DNA of 22,633 nt from Bacteroidales bacterium UBA3808 (GCA_002369075.1 DFEG01000013.1:1-22633); one strand, 5' to 3'; positions 1 through 10,200 are shown, counted from the stretch's first letter. Numbers and translations: made by a program. Notes: a model not told the origin generated them from the letters alone.

Positions 1-344
1 GGAAAAGCTATCCAAAGTGTGTGTTCCTCAATACTAATCTGGATTATAGCGCCGGAGTCTTTGAACTTCGGAGCAAGGATATTAACCGGTGGACCACGAA
101 GGGAATGATGGCGCTGCCGGAGTTGTTTGGCGAGTATAACACCATGGATGCAGAGGGCAGAGTAGTATCGCCGGAGATGAATGAAGTGGAGTTTACCCTG
201 AAAGGCGAGACAAAACGGATGAATACCATTCTTTCTCCCGACGAAGCTGCGCGCTATACGATGGAGTATGTATTAGGCGAATGGGCACAGGAAGCAATCA
301 ACAAAATCAATAATATTAACAAACAACAATTTAATCAACATTAA
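1..344 (+). CDS. Pectinesterase, C-terminal end (5' truncated by window)
   Basis: This is the 3' end of a pectin methylesterase gene; the reading frame is open from base 3 and enters from outside the window. The residues FLNTNLDYSAG, then a Trp-rich stretch and FGEYNT, line up closely with residues about 721-760 of the next gene (FLNTLVDYSAG, FGEYNT), so this is the last turn of the right-handed beta-helix and the end of a PME catalytic domain. The catalytic aspartates lie upstream of the window. The family removes methyl esters from homogalacturonan. The protein stops soon after the catalytic domain in an Asn/Gln/Lys-rich tail and lacks the sorting-like C-terminus of its neighbour. The next pectinesterase begins 12 bp downstream, implying co-transcription. 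Family assignment rests on similarity to the neighbour. Confidence 0.85.
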   Translation, partial: KSYPKCVFLNTNLDYSAGVFELRSKDINRWTTKGMMALPELFGEYNTMDAEGRVVSPEMNEVEFTLKGETKRMNTILSPDEAARYTMEYVLGEWAQEAINKINNINKQQFNQH

Positions 345-356
345 TTATTAACCACA

Positions 357-3131
357 ATGAAAAAAACACTACTTTTTGTAGCAAGTGCTCTCATGAGCAT
401 GGCTATGATGGCAGGTCCGAATGACCTGCTGTGGGATTACACGGAGGCAGCTCCAAGTGGTAGTCCGGACAATGGTTTGTATTTCGCAAGCAAGGTAGCA
501 GATGCGCCGAGCTCCAATAACGGACTAAATGGTATTAAGATGGACGGAAACGGTTATGCTTACTTTACGAAGGCCGCTGTGGCTGGAAAACTGAAACTGA
601 CCTTCGGCCCGCGTAGTGGCTCTAATGAAGAGTCCATGAGTGTTTATACTTGGACAGGCGATGCTCCTAAAGCAGAGACATTAATTGCCACTACAGGTAA
701 ACAAGCAGAACTGGGTACACAAATAGTAGATTTGTCTGCTGAGCACACGAACATTTATATCAAGCGTACAGGAAGCGTACAATCTGTTCTTCAAAAAATT
801 CAGTTCGTAGAGAATGTGGCTCGTACGTTTGTGGATTTCAAGATTGAGTTCCGCGAGAACCCATATCAGGTGCTTCTGCCGGAAGGTGGTGAACTGCCGC
901 AGGGTGTGAGTGTAGCAGGAACAAATTACAACGGCGGTCAGCATGGTATCCAAGGCGGTACGATCACTGTTCCTGTTGACGGTCCGGTGAAGTTCACTCT
1001 TGGTGCTTGCCAATTCAGCACAACCCCCATCACTATCAAGAAGGACGGAGTGGATTTTGCTACCTTTAGCAACAAAGCCGCTTGCGGCGAGACAGCAGGT
1101 AACTTCGCGCAGAATGTGCTGTACGTCTATACGGGTGATGCTGCTACGCTGACGTTTGAATTGGGTTCGCAGACCTATCTGCCTTATTTCTTCGCAGAGG
1201 CAACGGAGATCACTCCGTGCGACGTGATTTTCAAAGACCAGAACGGCGCAACGCTGGGCAAGATCGAGACCTACGAAGGTGCCAACTTGACCGTGCTGCC
1301 TTACGGCGAGAGCGATCTGACCATCCCTGAGGGAGAAGTGTTCCGCGGATGGTTCTATACGAACGGCAAGAAAGCCGCTATCGGCGACGCTATTACCGGC
1401 AACACCACCATTACTGCCAAGGTTACTCCTGTAGAGACCGCTACCGTAGGAAGCGTACAGACGTATGACTTCGCCAGCCAGATTTTCTATCCGGAGGACC
1501 ATGAGACCGTAACGACTAACGGCGGTTCGTTCCACGACGCAACACACGGCTGGTATTTCAACGCAGACGGAAGCATTGATATTCAGGTAGCAGGCAACGC
1601 GATTATCAATGTGACGCTTTGCACCTATTCGGAGACAGGCGACGTGATTCTGATGAACGGCGAGACCAAGATCGGACAGACGAGTGTAGTAAAGAACGGA
1701 ACGGAAGGTGCTACAGCTACACCTGATGGAACCGAGTATTCGTACAAATACACAGGCGATGCAACGACGCTGACACTGAGCTGGACGGCTAAGCAATATA
1801 TCCACAAGATCGTTGTTTACAATGTATTGGATTTCCTGGAGAAAGATGAAGCAACAGGCTATTTCATGGTTCCTTCCGGTGACGTGGCATCGTTCCTGCT
1901 GGCACTGGTACAGGCTGAGAGCGGCGACAAGATCTTCCTGCCGAACGGCACGTATGATCTGGGCGAGACTTGCTTGACTACTATCAGCAAGGACAATATT
2001 GCTATCATCGGTCAGTCGATGGAAGGCGTGATTATCAAGAACGCTCCGGACGCATCGAAAGAGAGTATTGACAAGACGGCTACCCTCAAGATCAACAAGA
2101 ACGTGAAGAACACGTATCTGCAGGATCTGACGATCCAGAACGCGCTGGATTACTACAAGAATAATAACGGCCGTGCCGTAGCTCTCTGGGACCAAGGAAC
2201 ACAGACCGTTTGCAAGAACGTGCGTCTGCTCTCGTATCAGGATACCTATTACAGCAACCTGCAAGGTGCATTGAAGTATTTTGAGGACTGCGAGATCCAC
2301 GGAACCGTCGATTTTATCTGCGGTGACGGTAGCGTATATTTCAAGAACAACCTGCTGTACTGCGAGAAGCGTAACTCGAACGGCGGCGGAAGCGATGCGC
2401 TGACCGCTAACAACGGTCCTGCAACGGACAAAGGTTATGTGTTCGAGGGCTGTACAGTCAAGAGCGAGTGCCCGACCGTTTCCTTCGGACGCGCATGGAA
2501 CAACAAACCGTCCGTTGCGTTCCTCAATACGTTAGTGGACTATAGCGCAGGCGAGTTCGGTTTCTCGGACGGCAGCAAGATCGAGCGTTGGACCAAAGAA
2601 CTGATGAACGCCAATGCATGGCCTCAGTTCGGCGAGTACAACACGCACTTGGCTGACGGTACTGTGCTGACTCCGGCAAACAATGTGGTAACCTTCGTTG
2701 ATACGAAGTCCGGTAATGCTACGCGTGACATTGAGACCGTCCTGACGGCAGAGCAGGCTGCTGTTTACACGATGGAATATACTCTTGGTGACTGGGCGGC
2801 AACGGCAAAGGCTGATGCCTCTCAGGCTATTCTGACTTACAAGAACGGTGAGTGGGCTCCGCGTGAGGCAACAATCTTCCTTGTAGAGAGCGCCGAAGGT
2901 GCATCTATCGTAACCGAACTGCCGGCACTGCCGTTGGCAGAAGGTACGGTAGTCCGCGCGGCAAACGGTCGTGGCGGCTTCGGCGAACCTGCTCACGAGG
3001 GCGAGCCTACTGAGGCAATCGAGAATACCGCTGTTGAGGGAGCGAAAGCTGTAAAGGTCATCCGTGACGGTCAGGTAATCATCGTTCGTGGCGAGAAAGA
3101 GTACAGCATATTCGGACAAGAAGTAAAATAA
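357..3131 (+). CDS. Secreted modular pectinesterase
   Basis: Predicted exported pectin methylesterase of 924 aa. Visible layout: signal peptide at residues 1-19 (two Lys, hydrophobic core, ending MMAG); beta-rich modules at about 20-150 and 155-285; an InlB/Listeria-Bacteroides-like repeat at about 288-360 (VIFKDQNG to TTITAKVTP); another carbohydrate-binding-like beta module at about 367-488; and a PME catalytic domain at about 490-800. Catalytic motifs are present: YQDTYY (Asp629), GTVDF (Asp652, the family nucleophile) and FGRAW (Arg712). The last 27 residues (KVIRDGQ, YSIFGQEVK) resemble short Bacteroidales C-terminal sorting signals and match the tail of the S37 peptidase in this window. 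Family knowledge: PMEs release methanol from pectin so lyases and hydrolases can act. It follows a second pectinesterase by 12 bp, so this is likely the end of a pectin-degradation locus. Binding roles of the accessory modules are inferred. Confidence 0.93.
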   Translation: MKKTLLFVASALMSMAMMAGPNDLLWDYTEAAPSGSPDNGLYFASKVADAPSSNNGLNGIKMDGNGYAYFTKAAVAGKLKLTFGPRSGSNEESMSVYTWTGDAPKAETLIATTGKQAELGTQIVDLSAEHTNIYIKRTGSVQSVLQKIQFVENVARTFVDFKIEFRENPYQVLLPEGGELPQGVSVAGTNYNGGQHGIQGGTITVPVDGPVKFTLGACQFSTTPITIKKDGVDFATFSNKAACGETAGNFAQNVLYVYTGDAATLTFELGSQTYLPYFFAEATEITPCDVIFKDQNGATLGKIETYEGANLTVLPYGESDLTIPEGEVFRGWFYTNGKKAAIGDAITGNTTITAKVTPVETATVGSVQTYDFASQIFYPEDHETVTTNGGSFHDATHGWYFNADGSIDIQVAGNAIINVTLCTYSETGDVILMNGETKIGQTSVVKNGTEGATATPDGTEYSYKYTGDATTLTLSWTAKQYIHKIVVYNVLDFLEKDEATGYFMVPSGDVASFLLALVQAESGDKIFLPNGTYDLGETCLTTISKDNIAIIGQSMEGVIIKNAPDASKESIDKTATLKINKNVKNTYLQDLTIQNALDYYKNNNGRAVALWDQGTQTVCKNVRLLSYQDTYYSNLQGALKYFEDCEIHGTVDFICGDGSVYFKNNLLYCEKRNSNGGGSDALTANNGPATDKGYVFEGCTVKSECPTVSFGRAWNNKPSVAFLNTLVDYSAGEFGFSDGSKIERWTKELMNANAWPQFGEYNTHLADGTVLTPANNVVTFVDTKSGNATRDIETVLTAEQAAVYTMEYTLGDWAATAKADASQAILTYKNGEWAPREATIFLVESAEGASIVTELPALPLAEGTVVRAANGRGGFGEPAHEGEPTEAIENTAVEGAKAVKVIRDGQVIIVRGEKEYSIFGQEVK

Positions 3132-3140
3132 AACATTCAT

Positions 3141-3203
3141 CGGGTGTGTTTTGCACAGCACTTGCATAGCACTCGCATAGCAGATGCATAGCACTTGCAC
3201 CCG
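3141..3203. repeat. Four 11-bp tandem repeats flanked by an inverted repeat
   Basis: Four near-identical 11-bp units follow each other without gaps: 3153-3163 (GCACAGCACTT), 3164-3174 (GCATAGCACTC), 3175-3185 (GCATAGCAGAT) and 3186-3196 (GCATAGCACTT). A 6-bp inverted repeat, CGGGTG at 3141-3146 and CACCCG at 3198-3203, encloses the array. It occupies most of the 103-bp gap between the pectinesterase and the YidE-like transporter. There is no U-tract, so it is not a standard terminator. The 11-bp period is close to one DNA turn, so it could place several protein sites on one face of the helix, or it may be a simple-sequence repeat or structured RNA spacer. Function unknown. Confidence 0.75.
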
Positions 3204-3234
3204 GTGGTGATTTGAAACATTTTTAATATATATA

Positions 3235-4899
3235 ATGGATTGGTTTAGTAGTTTATTTTTTGGTACCGGGATAGCACACTCGATATTTGTGCTCACTCTG
3301 GCGATTGCTGTGGGTATCTTCTTGGGCGCGAAACTCAAGTTCAAGGGGATTACCCTCGGCATCACCTGGATCCTTTTCTGCGCGATTGCGTGCAGTCACT
3401 TTGGCATGACGCTCGACCCGATGGTCGAGTCGTTTGCCAAGGATTTAGGACTTATACTGTTTGTGTATTCCATCGGCTTGCAAGTCGGCCCGGGTTTCTT
3501 CTCGTCTTTCGGAAAAGGCGGGTTGAGGCTTAATATGCTGGCAGCAAGCATCGTTCTATTGGGCTGTGTCACCGCTTATGTGATCCATCTGTTGAGCGGT
3601 GAAGATATAGCGGTCATGACGGGTGTGCTCTTTGGTGCCGTGACCAACACACCGGGACTGGGTGCCGCGCAACAGACATTTCAGGATCTGACAGGTATAT
3701 CCAACCCGGATATAGCCTCCGGTTATGCTATGGCGTACCCGCTTGGCGTAGTAGGAATCCTGTTCTCCATGATGCTCATCCGCTGGGTGTTCCGCATTAA
3801 GATGGAGAAGGAGGAAGAACAGGTCTCCAAAGAGAAAGGCGAGGCACAGCAGGTGGAGCATTACGACATGAAACTGACTAACCCGCAGATAGAGGGAATC
3901 CGTGTGCGTGACTTAGCCCTGCTGACCCACGTGACGATTGTCGTCTCCCGTGTCCTGGACAAGGACGGTAATGAGTTCATGCCGGACGCAGAGACGCTTC
4001 TACATGTGGGCGACCAAGTGCGCCTCGTGACGGATAAAAAGAACGAACGCACCGTCTTCCTGCTCGGCGAAAAAGCAGACATCAAATGGGAGGAGAAGGA
4101 AAAGAATATTCACTTGGTGAGCCAGCACATTGTGGTAACCAAGGATAAGATCAACGGAAAACAGATATGCGACCTCAAGGTGCGTGACGCGTTCCATATC
4201 ACCATCACCCGCGTACGTCGTGCCGGTATAGAACTGTTAGCTACGCCGGATCTGCGTCTGCAGTTAGGAGACCGTTTGACCGTAGTGGGTGAGAAAGAGG
4301 CGGTGGAACGTATTGCCAAGGCTTTTGGCAACTCAGCGAAGAAACTGGATGCACCTAACCTGGCGTCCCTCTTCTTCGGTATTCTGCTTGGTGTAGCACT
4401 GGGTTCGATTCCATTTGCGTTGCCCGGTCTGTCGCAGCCGTTCAAACTCGGTATTGCCGGCGGTTCGCTGATTATAGCGATTCTTATGGGCGCATTTGGT
4501 ACGAAATGGCATCTGGTGACCTATACTACTACATCGGCAAACCTCATGATCCGCGAGATCGGTATATCGCTCTTCCTGGCGTCTGTGGGTTTCGGCGCCG
4601 GTAAGACTTTTATCCCGACTCTTGTCGGCGGTGGTTATGTATGGATCGGGTACGGTGTGATTATCACACTCCTGCCACTCATCCTCATCGGTATTATAGG
4701 GCGCAAGTGGCTAAAACTCGACTATTTCACCCTGATGGGTCTTATAGCCGGTTCCACTACGGATCCGCCTGCACTGGCTTATGCCACCTCGCAGAGCGCG
4801 TCCAATGACCGCGCAGCAGTGGCATACTCAACGGTTTATCCGTTGACTATGTTCCTGCGCGTATTGACGGGACAATTGATGATTTTACTGTTTTTGTAG
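3235..4899 (+). CDS. YidE/AspT-type putative transporter (AAE family)
   Basis: Inner-membrane protein of 554 aa, the usual length for YidE/YbjL-type proteins. It has the duplicated AspT-like architecture: a first membrane half at about residues 5-185 with LFVYSIGLQVGPGFF and GAVTNTPGLGAAQQ; two TrkA-C/RCK-C-like soluble domains at about 220-283 and 293-365; and a second membrane half at about 375-554 with the paralogous motif AGSTTDPPALAYA. Family knowledge: characterised AspT exchanges aspartate for alanine, but substrates of YidE-like members are mostly unknown, and the cytosolic domains suggest ligand gating. The start has AT-rich upstream sequence and no clear Shine-Dalgarno. The MATE gene follows after 24 bp, so the two are probably co-transcribed. 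Substrate cannot be assigned. Confidence 0.92.
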   Translation: MDWFSSLFFGTGIAHSIFVLTLAIAVGIFLGAKLKFKGITLGITWILFCAIACSHFGMTLDPMVESFAKDLGLILFVYSIGLQVGPGFFSSFGKGGLRLNMLAASIVLLGCVTAYVIHLLSGEDIAVMTGVLFGAVTNTPGLGAAQQTFQDLTGISNPDIASGYAMAYPLGVVGILFSMMLIRWVFRIKMEKEEEQVSKEKGEAQQVEHYDMKLTNPQIEGIRVRDLALLTHVTIVVSRVLDKDGNEFMPDAETLLHVGDQVRLVTDKKNERTVFLLGEKADIKWEEKEKNIHLVSQHIVVTKDKINGKQICDLKVRDAFHITITRVRRAGIELLATPDLRLQLGDRLTVVGEKEAVERIAKAFGNSAKKLDAPNLASLFFGILLGVALGSIPFALPGLSQPFKLGIAGGSLIIAILMGAFGTKWHLVTYTTTSANLMIREIGISLFLASVGFGAGKTFIPTLVGGGYVWIGYGVIITLLPLILIGIIGRKWLKLDYFTLMGLIAGSTTDPPALAYATSQSASNDRAAVAYSTVYPLTMFLRVLTGQLMILLFL

Positions 4900-4900
4900 G

Positions 4901-4928
4901 AGTCGAAAGTCAAAAGTCGAAAGATGAA
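4901..4928 (+). repeat. Heptameric A-rich repeat array containing the MATE start codon
   Basis: Four consecutive 7-bp units: AGTCGAA, AGTCAAA, AGTCGAA, AGATGAA. They fill the whole gap between the YidE-like gene and the MATE gene, and the last unit contains the MATE ATG at 4924. Similar 7-8-bp A-rich arrays lie at 13151-13184, 14304-14340, 15351-15371 and 18340-18367. No gap or mismatch in periodicity is seen here. Confidence 0.8.
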
Positions 4929-6240
4929 AGCAGTAAACAAAGACATATTACGACTGGCAATCCCCAGTATTCTGGCGAATATCACGATTCCTTTAGTAGG
5001 TATTGTGGACACCGCCATAGTGGGACACCTCAGTGATGCCGCCGCTATCGGCGGTATTGCTATCGGTACTATGCTCTTTGATCTGCTGTATTGGAATTTC
5101 GGTTTCCTGCGCGTAGGCACGAGCGGTTTGACCGCCCAATCCTACGGCGCAGGACGACCGGATGAGTGCCGCAAGATATTGACAAGAAGTGTCTTTGTGG
5201 CATTATGCGCCGCTCTCTGCATCTGGGCCATTCAGTGGTTCTTCGTGACGGCTGTACTGGCTGTTGTACCTTGCTCGGCAGAAGTCGCATCTATCGCGCG
5301 GCAGTATTTCCATGTGCGTATCTGGGCTGCTCCGGCTACGCTTTGTCTGTTTACTTTCAAGGGTTGGTTCATCGGCATGCAGGACACGAGAAGTCCGATG
5401 GCGGTGGATATATTAGTGAATGTTGTGAATATGGCGGCGAGTTACGGTCTCGCAGTCTATACGCCGCTCGGCGTTGTAGGAGTAGCGTGGGGAACGCTGA
5501 TTGCCCAATATACGGGACTTTTCCTCGCGCTGGCTATCCTTTTTATCCGCTATTCAGATATGACGTTTTTCCGTCATCGTGAGGAACTCCGGACTATGTT
5601 CCAATGGGCGGATATGAAGTGGATGATGGTTCTTAACAGCAATCTCTTTATCCGCTCGCTCTGTTTCATGGTGGTATATGTGGGTTATACCTCGCTCGCA
5701 AGCCTTTACGGCGATACAGAGCTGGCGGTAAGCAGTATATTAATGAAATTATTTATGTTCTTCTCTTTCTTTGTGGACGGCTTTGCATATGCCGGCGAGG
5801 CGCTTGTAGGCAAGGAGTTCGGACGGAGAGAAGAGACGGATGCTTGGCGGACGAGCGTCAACAAGATAGTCCGCGCGCTCTTTTGTTGGGCATTAGGCGT
5901 AGGGCTTGTATTCACGGTGATCTACGCACTTTCAGGCAAGGGCAGTATAGAACTGCTCACGAGCGATCCGGAGGTTATCACATCCTCCATGAAATATATC
6001 GGCTGGCTGATTGCCATGCCGGTTATCAGTACGCTGGCGTTTATGTGGGACGGAGTTTTTATCGGAGCGACGGCAGGCGTACAGATCCGTAATTCGATGA
6101 TTTGGGCGGCAATCGGTTTTGTAGCCGGGTATGCGGCTACGTACCGGTTAGCAGGACCGCAGGCATTATATATCGGCTATTTCGCGCACCTCATCGCGAG
6201 AGCCGTGTATTTATCATTAGAGTGGAAAAAACAAATATAA
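4924..6240 (+). CDS. MATE family efflux transporter (DinF-like)
   Basis: Polytopic membrane protein of 438 aa, typical for MATE exporters, with about 12 hydrophobic segments. The N-terminus (IPSILANITIPLVGIVDTAIVGHL) and the segment GTSGLTAQSYGAGRPDE are characteristic of DinF-like MATE proteins. Family knowledge: MATE carriers expel cationic drugs or metabolites in exchange for Na+ or H+; the substrate here is unknown. The start at 4924 puts the conserved N-terminus in place and lies inside a heptameric repeat array rather than after a clear Shine-Dalgarno. It is followed after 3 bp by an RND adaptor, so two different classes of exporter appear in the same transcript. Confidence 0.93.
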   Translation: MKAVNKDILRLAIPSILANITIPLVGIVDTAIVGHLSDAAAIGGIAIGTMLFDLLYWNFGFLRVGTSGLTAQSYGAGRPDECRKILTRSVFVALCAALCIWAIQWFFVTAVLAVVPCSAEVASIARQYFHVRIWAAPATLCLFTFKGWFIGMQDTRSPMAVDILVNVVNMAASYGLAVYTPLGVVGVAWGTLIAQYTGLFLALAILFIRYSDMTFFRHREELRTMFQWADMKWMMVLNSNLFIRSLCFMVVYVGYTSLASLYGDTELAVSSILMKLFMFFSFFVDGFAYAGEALVGKEFGRREETDAWRTSVNKIVRALFCWALGVGLVFTVIYALSGKGSIELLTSDPEVITSSMKYIGWLIAMPVISTLAFMWDGVFIGATAGVQIRNSMIWAAIGFVAGYAATYRLAGPQALYIGYFAHLIARAVYLSLEWKKQI

Positions 6241-6243
6241 ACC

Positions 6244-7272
6244 ATGCATAGTAAATTCCGGATAATAGGGTTGTTGGCTGTATTCCTACTATCGTCATGT
6301 GCGAAACACATCGGCGAACAACATGAGCAGGCACCCATTCGTGTCAAGACGATGGTCGTCAGTCCACAATCAGGTCGTTCTACCTCGCGGTACTTGGGTA
6401 CAATCGAACCAGTACATGAGACTCCGTTAGCGCTGCAAACGACAGGAAGGATTGTGTCTGTAGATGTAAAAAACGGCGATTTTGTGCATAAAGGTCAGAC
6501 GATTCTCTCTGTAGATAATACCCAGGCGTTAAACACGCTGAATGGTGCCGAGGCGGCATACAAACATGCGATGGACGGTCACACACGCGCGTCCAAGGTG
6601 CATCAGAAAGGCGTAGTCTCGGACCAGAAAATGGTTGAGATCGAATCTCAGTACGCACAGGCAAAAGCACTCTACGAGGCGGCCAAGCAGCAACTCAAGG
6701 AGTGTACCCTGATAGCACCATGCGACGGTGTGGTCAGCGGTCTGGAAGCAGAGAAAGGTCAGACGGTAATTCCTGGAACCAAATTGTGCTCAATCATAGA
6801 CTTATCCGGTTTCCGTGTACGGTTCACGGTGCCGGAAGGAGAGATTAACAGCCTGGCGGACAAAGGGGTGAGCGGCATAGTAGAATGTGCCGCGGCAGGT
6901 GCATCTCTCCCAATCCGTGTCACAGAGAAGAGCGCAACTGCGAATCCGGTGACACACACATATGATGTATTGGCTTCTATTAACGGCGGTGCAGATGTAT
7001 TGCGAGCCGGAATGGTGGCAAAAGTGCAACTAAAAGCTCAGACCGATTCGCTTGCAAGTATCGTAATCCCTTCCAAATGCGTGCTCCTCAAACCGGAAGG
7101 ACACACCGTCTGGGTAACAGAGCGGGGCAGGGCTGTTCGCAGAACGATACTCATAGACGGTTATCAGGCTGACGGCGTCCGGGTACTTTCCGGTCTTCAG
7201 GCAGGCGATACACTCATTACGGAAGGGTACCAGAAACTCTATAACGGGTGTGAAATAGCGGGTGATTTGTAA
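6244..7272 (+). CDS. RND efflux periplasmic adaptor lipoprotein (HlyD/AcrA family)
   Basis: Membrane fusion protein of 342 aa that should bridge the RND pump encoded next. Residues 1-19 form a lipoprotein signal with lipobox LSSC (Cys19). After that come the first half of a biotinyl-lipoyl-like domain (about 58-90, GRIVSVDVKNGDFVHKGQ), a short alpha-helical hairpin (about 93-155), the second lipoyl half (APCDGVVSGLEAEKGQTV), a beta-barrel region and a membrane-proximal domain ending near the C-terminus. This is the order seen in AcrA/MexA-type adaptors. It starts 3 bp after the MATE gene and ends 14 bp before the RND gene. The short hairpin suggests a compact adaptor. No TolC-type outer-membrane partner is encoded nearby. 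Confidence 0.92.
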   Translation: MHSKFRIIGLLAVFLLSSCAKHIGEQHEQAPIRVKTMVVSPQSGRSTSRYLGTIEPVHETPLALQTTGRIVSVDVKNGDFVHKGQTILSVDNTQALNTLNGAEAAYKHAMDGHTRASKVHQKGVVSDQKMVEIESQYAQAKALYEAAKQQLKECTLIAPCDGVVSGLEAEKGQTVIPGTKLCSIIDLSGFRVRFTVPEGEINSLADKGVSGIVECAAAGASLPIRVTEKSATANPVTHTYDVLASINGGADVLRAGMVAKVQLKAQTDSLASIVIPSKCVLLKPEGHTVWVTERGRAVRRTILIDGYQADGVRVLSGLQAGDTLITEGYQKLYNGCEIAGDL

Positions 7273-7286
7273 CAGACGATTCGACA

Positions 7287-10200
7287 TTGAATACGCAGAA
7301 ACACATAGAATCAGCGATGAGGCATCACGGTATCGTGATGGCGCTTTTCATAGGGTTAATGGTCTTCGGTATCTGGTCGCTGCCCAAGATGAACAAGGAT
7401 GAGTTTCCGCAGTTCACTATCCGCCAAGGTCTGGTTGTCGCGCTCTATCCGGGTGCGACGGCAGAGGAGGTGGAGCAGCAGGTGACCATGCCATTGGAGG
7501 ATTATATCAACTCCTTTGAGACGGTCGATAAATCCATGACCTACAGCGAGAGTCAGGACGGAATCGTCTATGTCTATGTCATGCTGCGTGACGATGTGAG
7601 TGACGATGCCGCGGCATGGACGAAGATCCGTGCAGGGCTACCGATTCTCCAGAAAACCAAGATGCCCGCCGGTGTGCTTCAAACCTTGCTCATGGACGAT
7701 TTCGGGAATACCTCTTCCATTCTTATTGCCATTGAGAGTGACGAGCGTAGTCCGCGCGAGTTGGAAGAATACGCCAAGCAGGTGTGCAGCCGTCTGCGCA
7801 CCATTCCGGAAATGGGAAAACTGCGTATCATGGGACAACAGGCGGAAGAGATTGCGATCACCATAGATGCGGAAAGTCTCTCCAAATACGGCATTAACCC
7901 TACGGCATTGCAGGCACAGTTTGCGTTACAGGGCTTGCGCACGGTAGGTGGCGAGAATGATGCACAGGGTACATTGCAGGTCGTTATCCCCTATCAGTCG
8001 GAGTATGAGTTACAAGAACAGATTGTATGGTCCGATCCGGTGTCAGGTTCAGTTATCCGTCTCAAGGATATAGCTACCGTAATCCGCCGGTATCAAGCCC
8101 CCAAACAATACGTGGAGTTCAACGGCAAGTCCTGTCTGATCCTGAATATGGAAATGGTGCCGGGGAATAATATCGTAGCGTTTGGCAAAGAGGTGGACAA
8201 CCAGTTGGCGGGCTGTACAGCACTCTTACCTCCTGATATCCGTTTTCACCGTATAACAGACCAACCCAAGGTGGTTAACGACTCCGTACTCTCTTTCCTG
8301 CGCGATATATTGATCTCTATCATCGTGGTCATTGCGGTGATGTTGGTTCTCTTTCCGCTCAGGACGGCGTTGGTGGCATCTACAGGAGTGCCGATCTGTA
8401 CGGCTATATGTATCGGGCTCATGTACCTCACTGGCATCGAACTGAACACCGTTACTTTGGCGGCTTTGATTTTCGTGTTAGGAATGATCGTGGACGACTC
8501 CGTCATTGTCATTGACGGCTATACCAACCTTATGGAGCGCCGTCATTCCCGATGGTATTCGGCGGTAGTGAGTACGAGCTTGCTCTTTGTGCCGATGTCA
8601 CTTGCTACCATGGCGATTTCGGGTATGTTTTTCCCGATGACGCGTATCATCACCGGTCCGCTTGGTGAGTTTGTACAACTCTTCCCGTGGGCAGTACTCT
8701 TTGCATTGGTGGCGAGTATATTCTACGCCACGTGGATAACGCCGTACCTTGCTTTCCGTTATGTGCGCGAACGCAAGCCTGAGGAGTACACGCTGGTGGA
8801 GCGGCTGCAGAACAAGTTTTTCATTTGGCTGCAAGAAATTTATAAACGTACATTGACCGCATGTTTCAATCACCCTGTGATAGTATGGGCGCTTTTAGGG
8901 GTGACTACGCTGACGGGTGTAATCCTGTTGGCAAATCTCAATCTGCAGTTGTTACCCAAGGCCGAGCGTGAGTTCTTCGCCGTTGAGATACATGTCCGAG
9001 AGGGTGCGCCGTTGGAGGAGACAGCAACGGTAGCCGATTCGTTGGCGAAACTGTTGCGGATGGACGAAAGAGTACTTTCTGTCACCTCATTCATAGGCCA
9101 GGCTTCGCCGCGTTTCCACGCTACGTATACCCCCCAGACACCGGCACCCAATTACGCCCAACTGATAGTCAATACGACTTCCGGCAAGGCGACCGGTCAG
9201 TTGCTCAAAGCCTATGGCGGACGGTACGAGAACTATTTTCCCAATGCCTACGCACGGTTCAAACAACTGGATTATCAGGCGGTTAGGAATCCCTTGGAGA
9301 TACGGGTACAAGGGGAGCGATGGGAAGATCTGGCTCCCTATGCAGACAGTGTGCTACAGTTCATGGTGAAGCAACCCGAGTTGCAATGGGTTCACTGCGA
9401 TTACGAAAATACCACTTCTTCCACCCGTGTTGTTCTCAAACCCGATGAGGCGACCCGTCTCGGTATTACGGAGACCCAACTCTCTCTCTATCTCCGTCAA
9501 GCCTCGCAAGGCGCTACGATTACCACGCTCTACGAAGGCAGTTACGGTGTGCCGGTGGTACTCTATACAGCGGGCGTAGAGACGATGGATGCAACTTCTC
9601 TGGGTGCGCTGCCTGTTCCGACAGCTATCCCCGGAGTGTGGGTGCCGTTGCGCCAAGTGGCGGAAATAGAGCCCGGATGGCATCACACCACTTTAGAGAG
9701 GCGCAATGCTGTCCGGACGATTACGGTGAGCGCAGACCTGCGCGGCACAACCAGCCAGGTCTCAGCCGAGAAGAAAGTGAAAGAGTGGATAGACAGTCAC
9801 ATCACCGATCTTCCAGCCGGCGTTGCAATCAAATACGGCGGACTTACGGAGATCAACGGCAAACTGATTCCGCAAATACTATGGTCTGTCGTTGCCGCTT
9901 TAGCCGTGATGCTTGTTCTGCTGCTATACCATTTCGGTAAAATAGGCTTGGCGTTCCTTACGCTGTCCAGTGCCATCCTCTGTCTCTTCGGGGCGATGAC
10001 CGGCTTGTCACTTTTCAGGTTGGATATATCCATCACGGCTGTTTTGGGCGTAGTCAGTCTCATCGGAATCATCGTGCGCAACGCAATCATGATGTATGAG
10101 TATGCGGAAGACGCCCGCAAATACAAACACCTGACTTACCGTGAGGCCGCTTTCCAAGCCGGTTTGCGACGAATGAGACCTGTGTTCCTGACGAGTGCCA

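Noticed and set aside
681..2300. A 539-codon open frame on the minus strand
   Set aside because: It is antisense to the pectinesterase, whose catalytic motifs and signal peptide are clear. The antisense translation shows no recognisable domain and no promoter; it reflects codon bias.
3153..3196. The 11-bp tandem repeat as a CRISPR array
   Set aside because: Units are contiguous with no spacers and far too short.
2532..3365. A 277-codon minus-strand frame through the 11-bp repeats
   Set aside because: It overlaps the ends of two well-supported plus-strand genes and has no recognisable domain.
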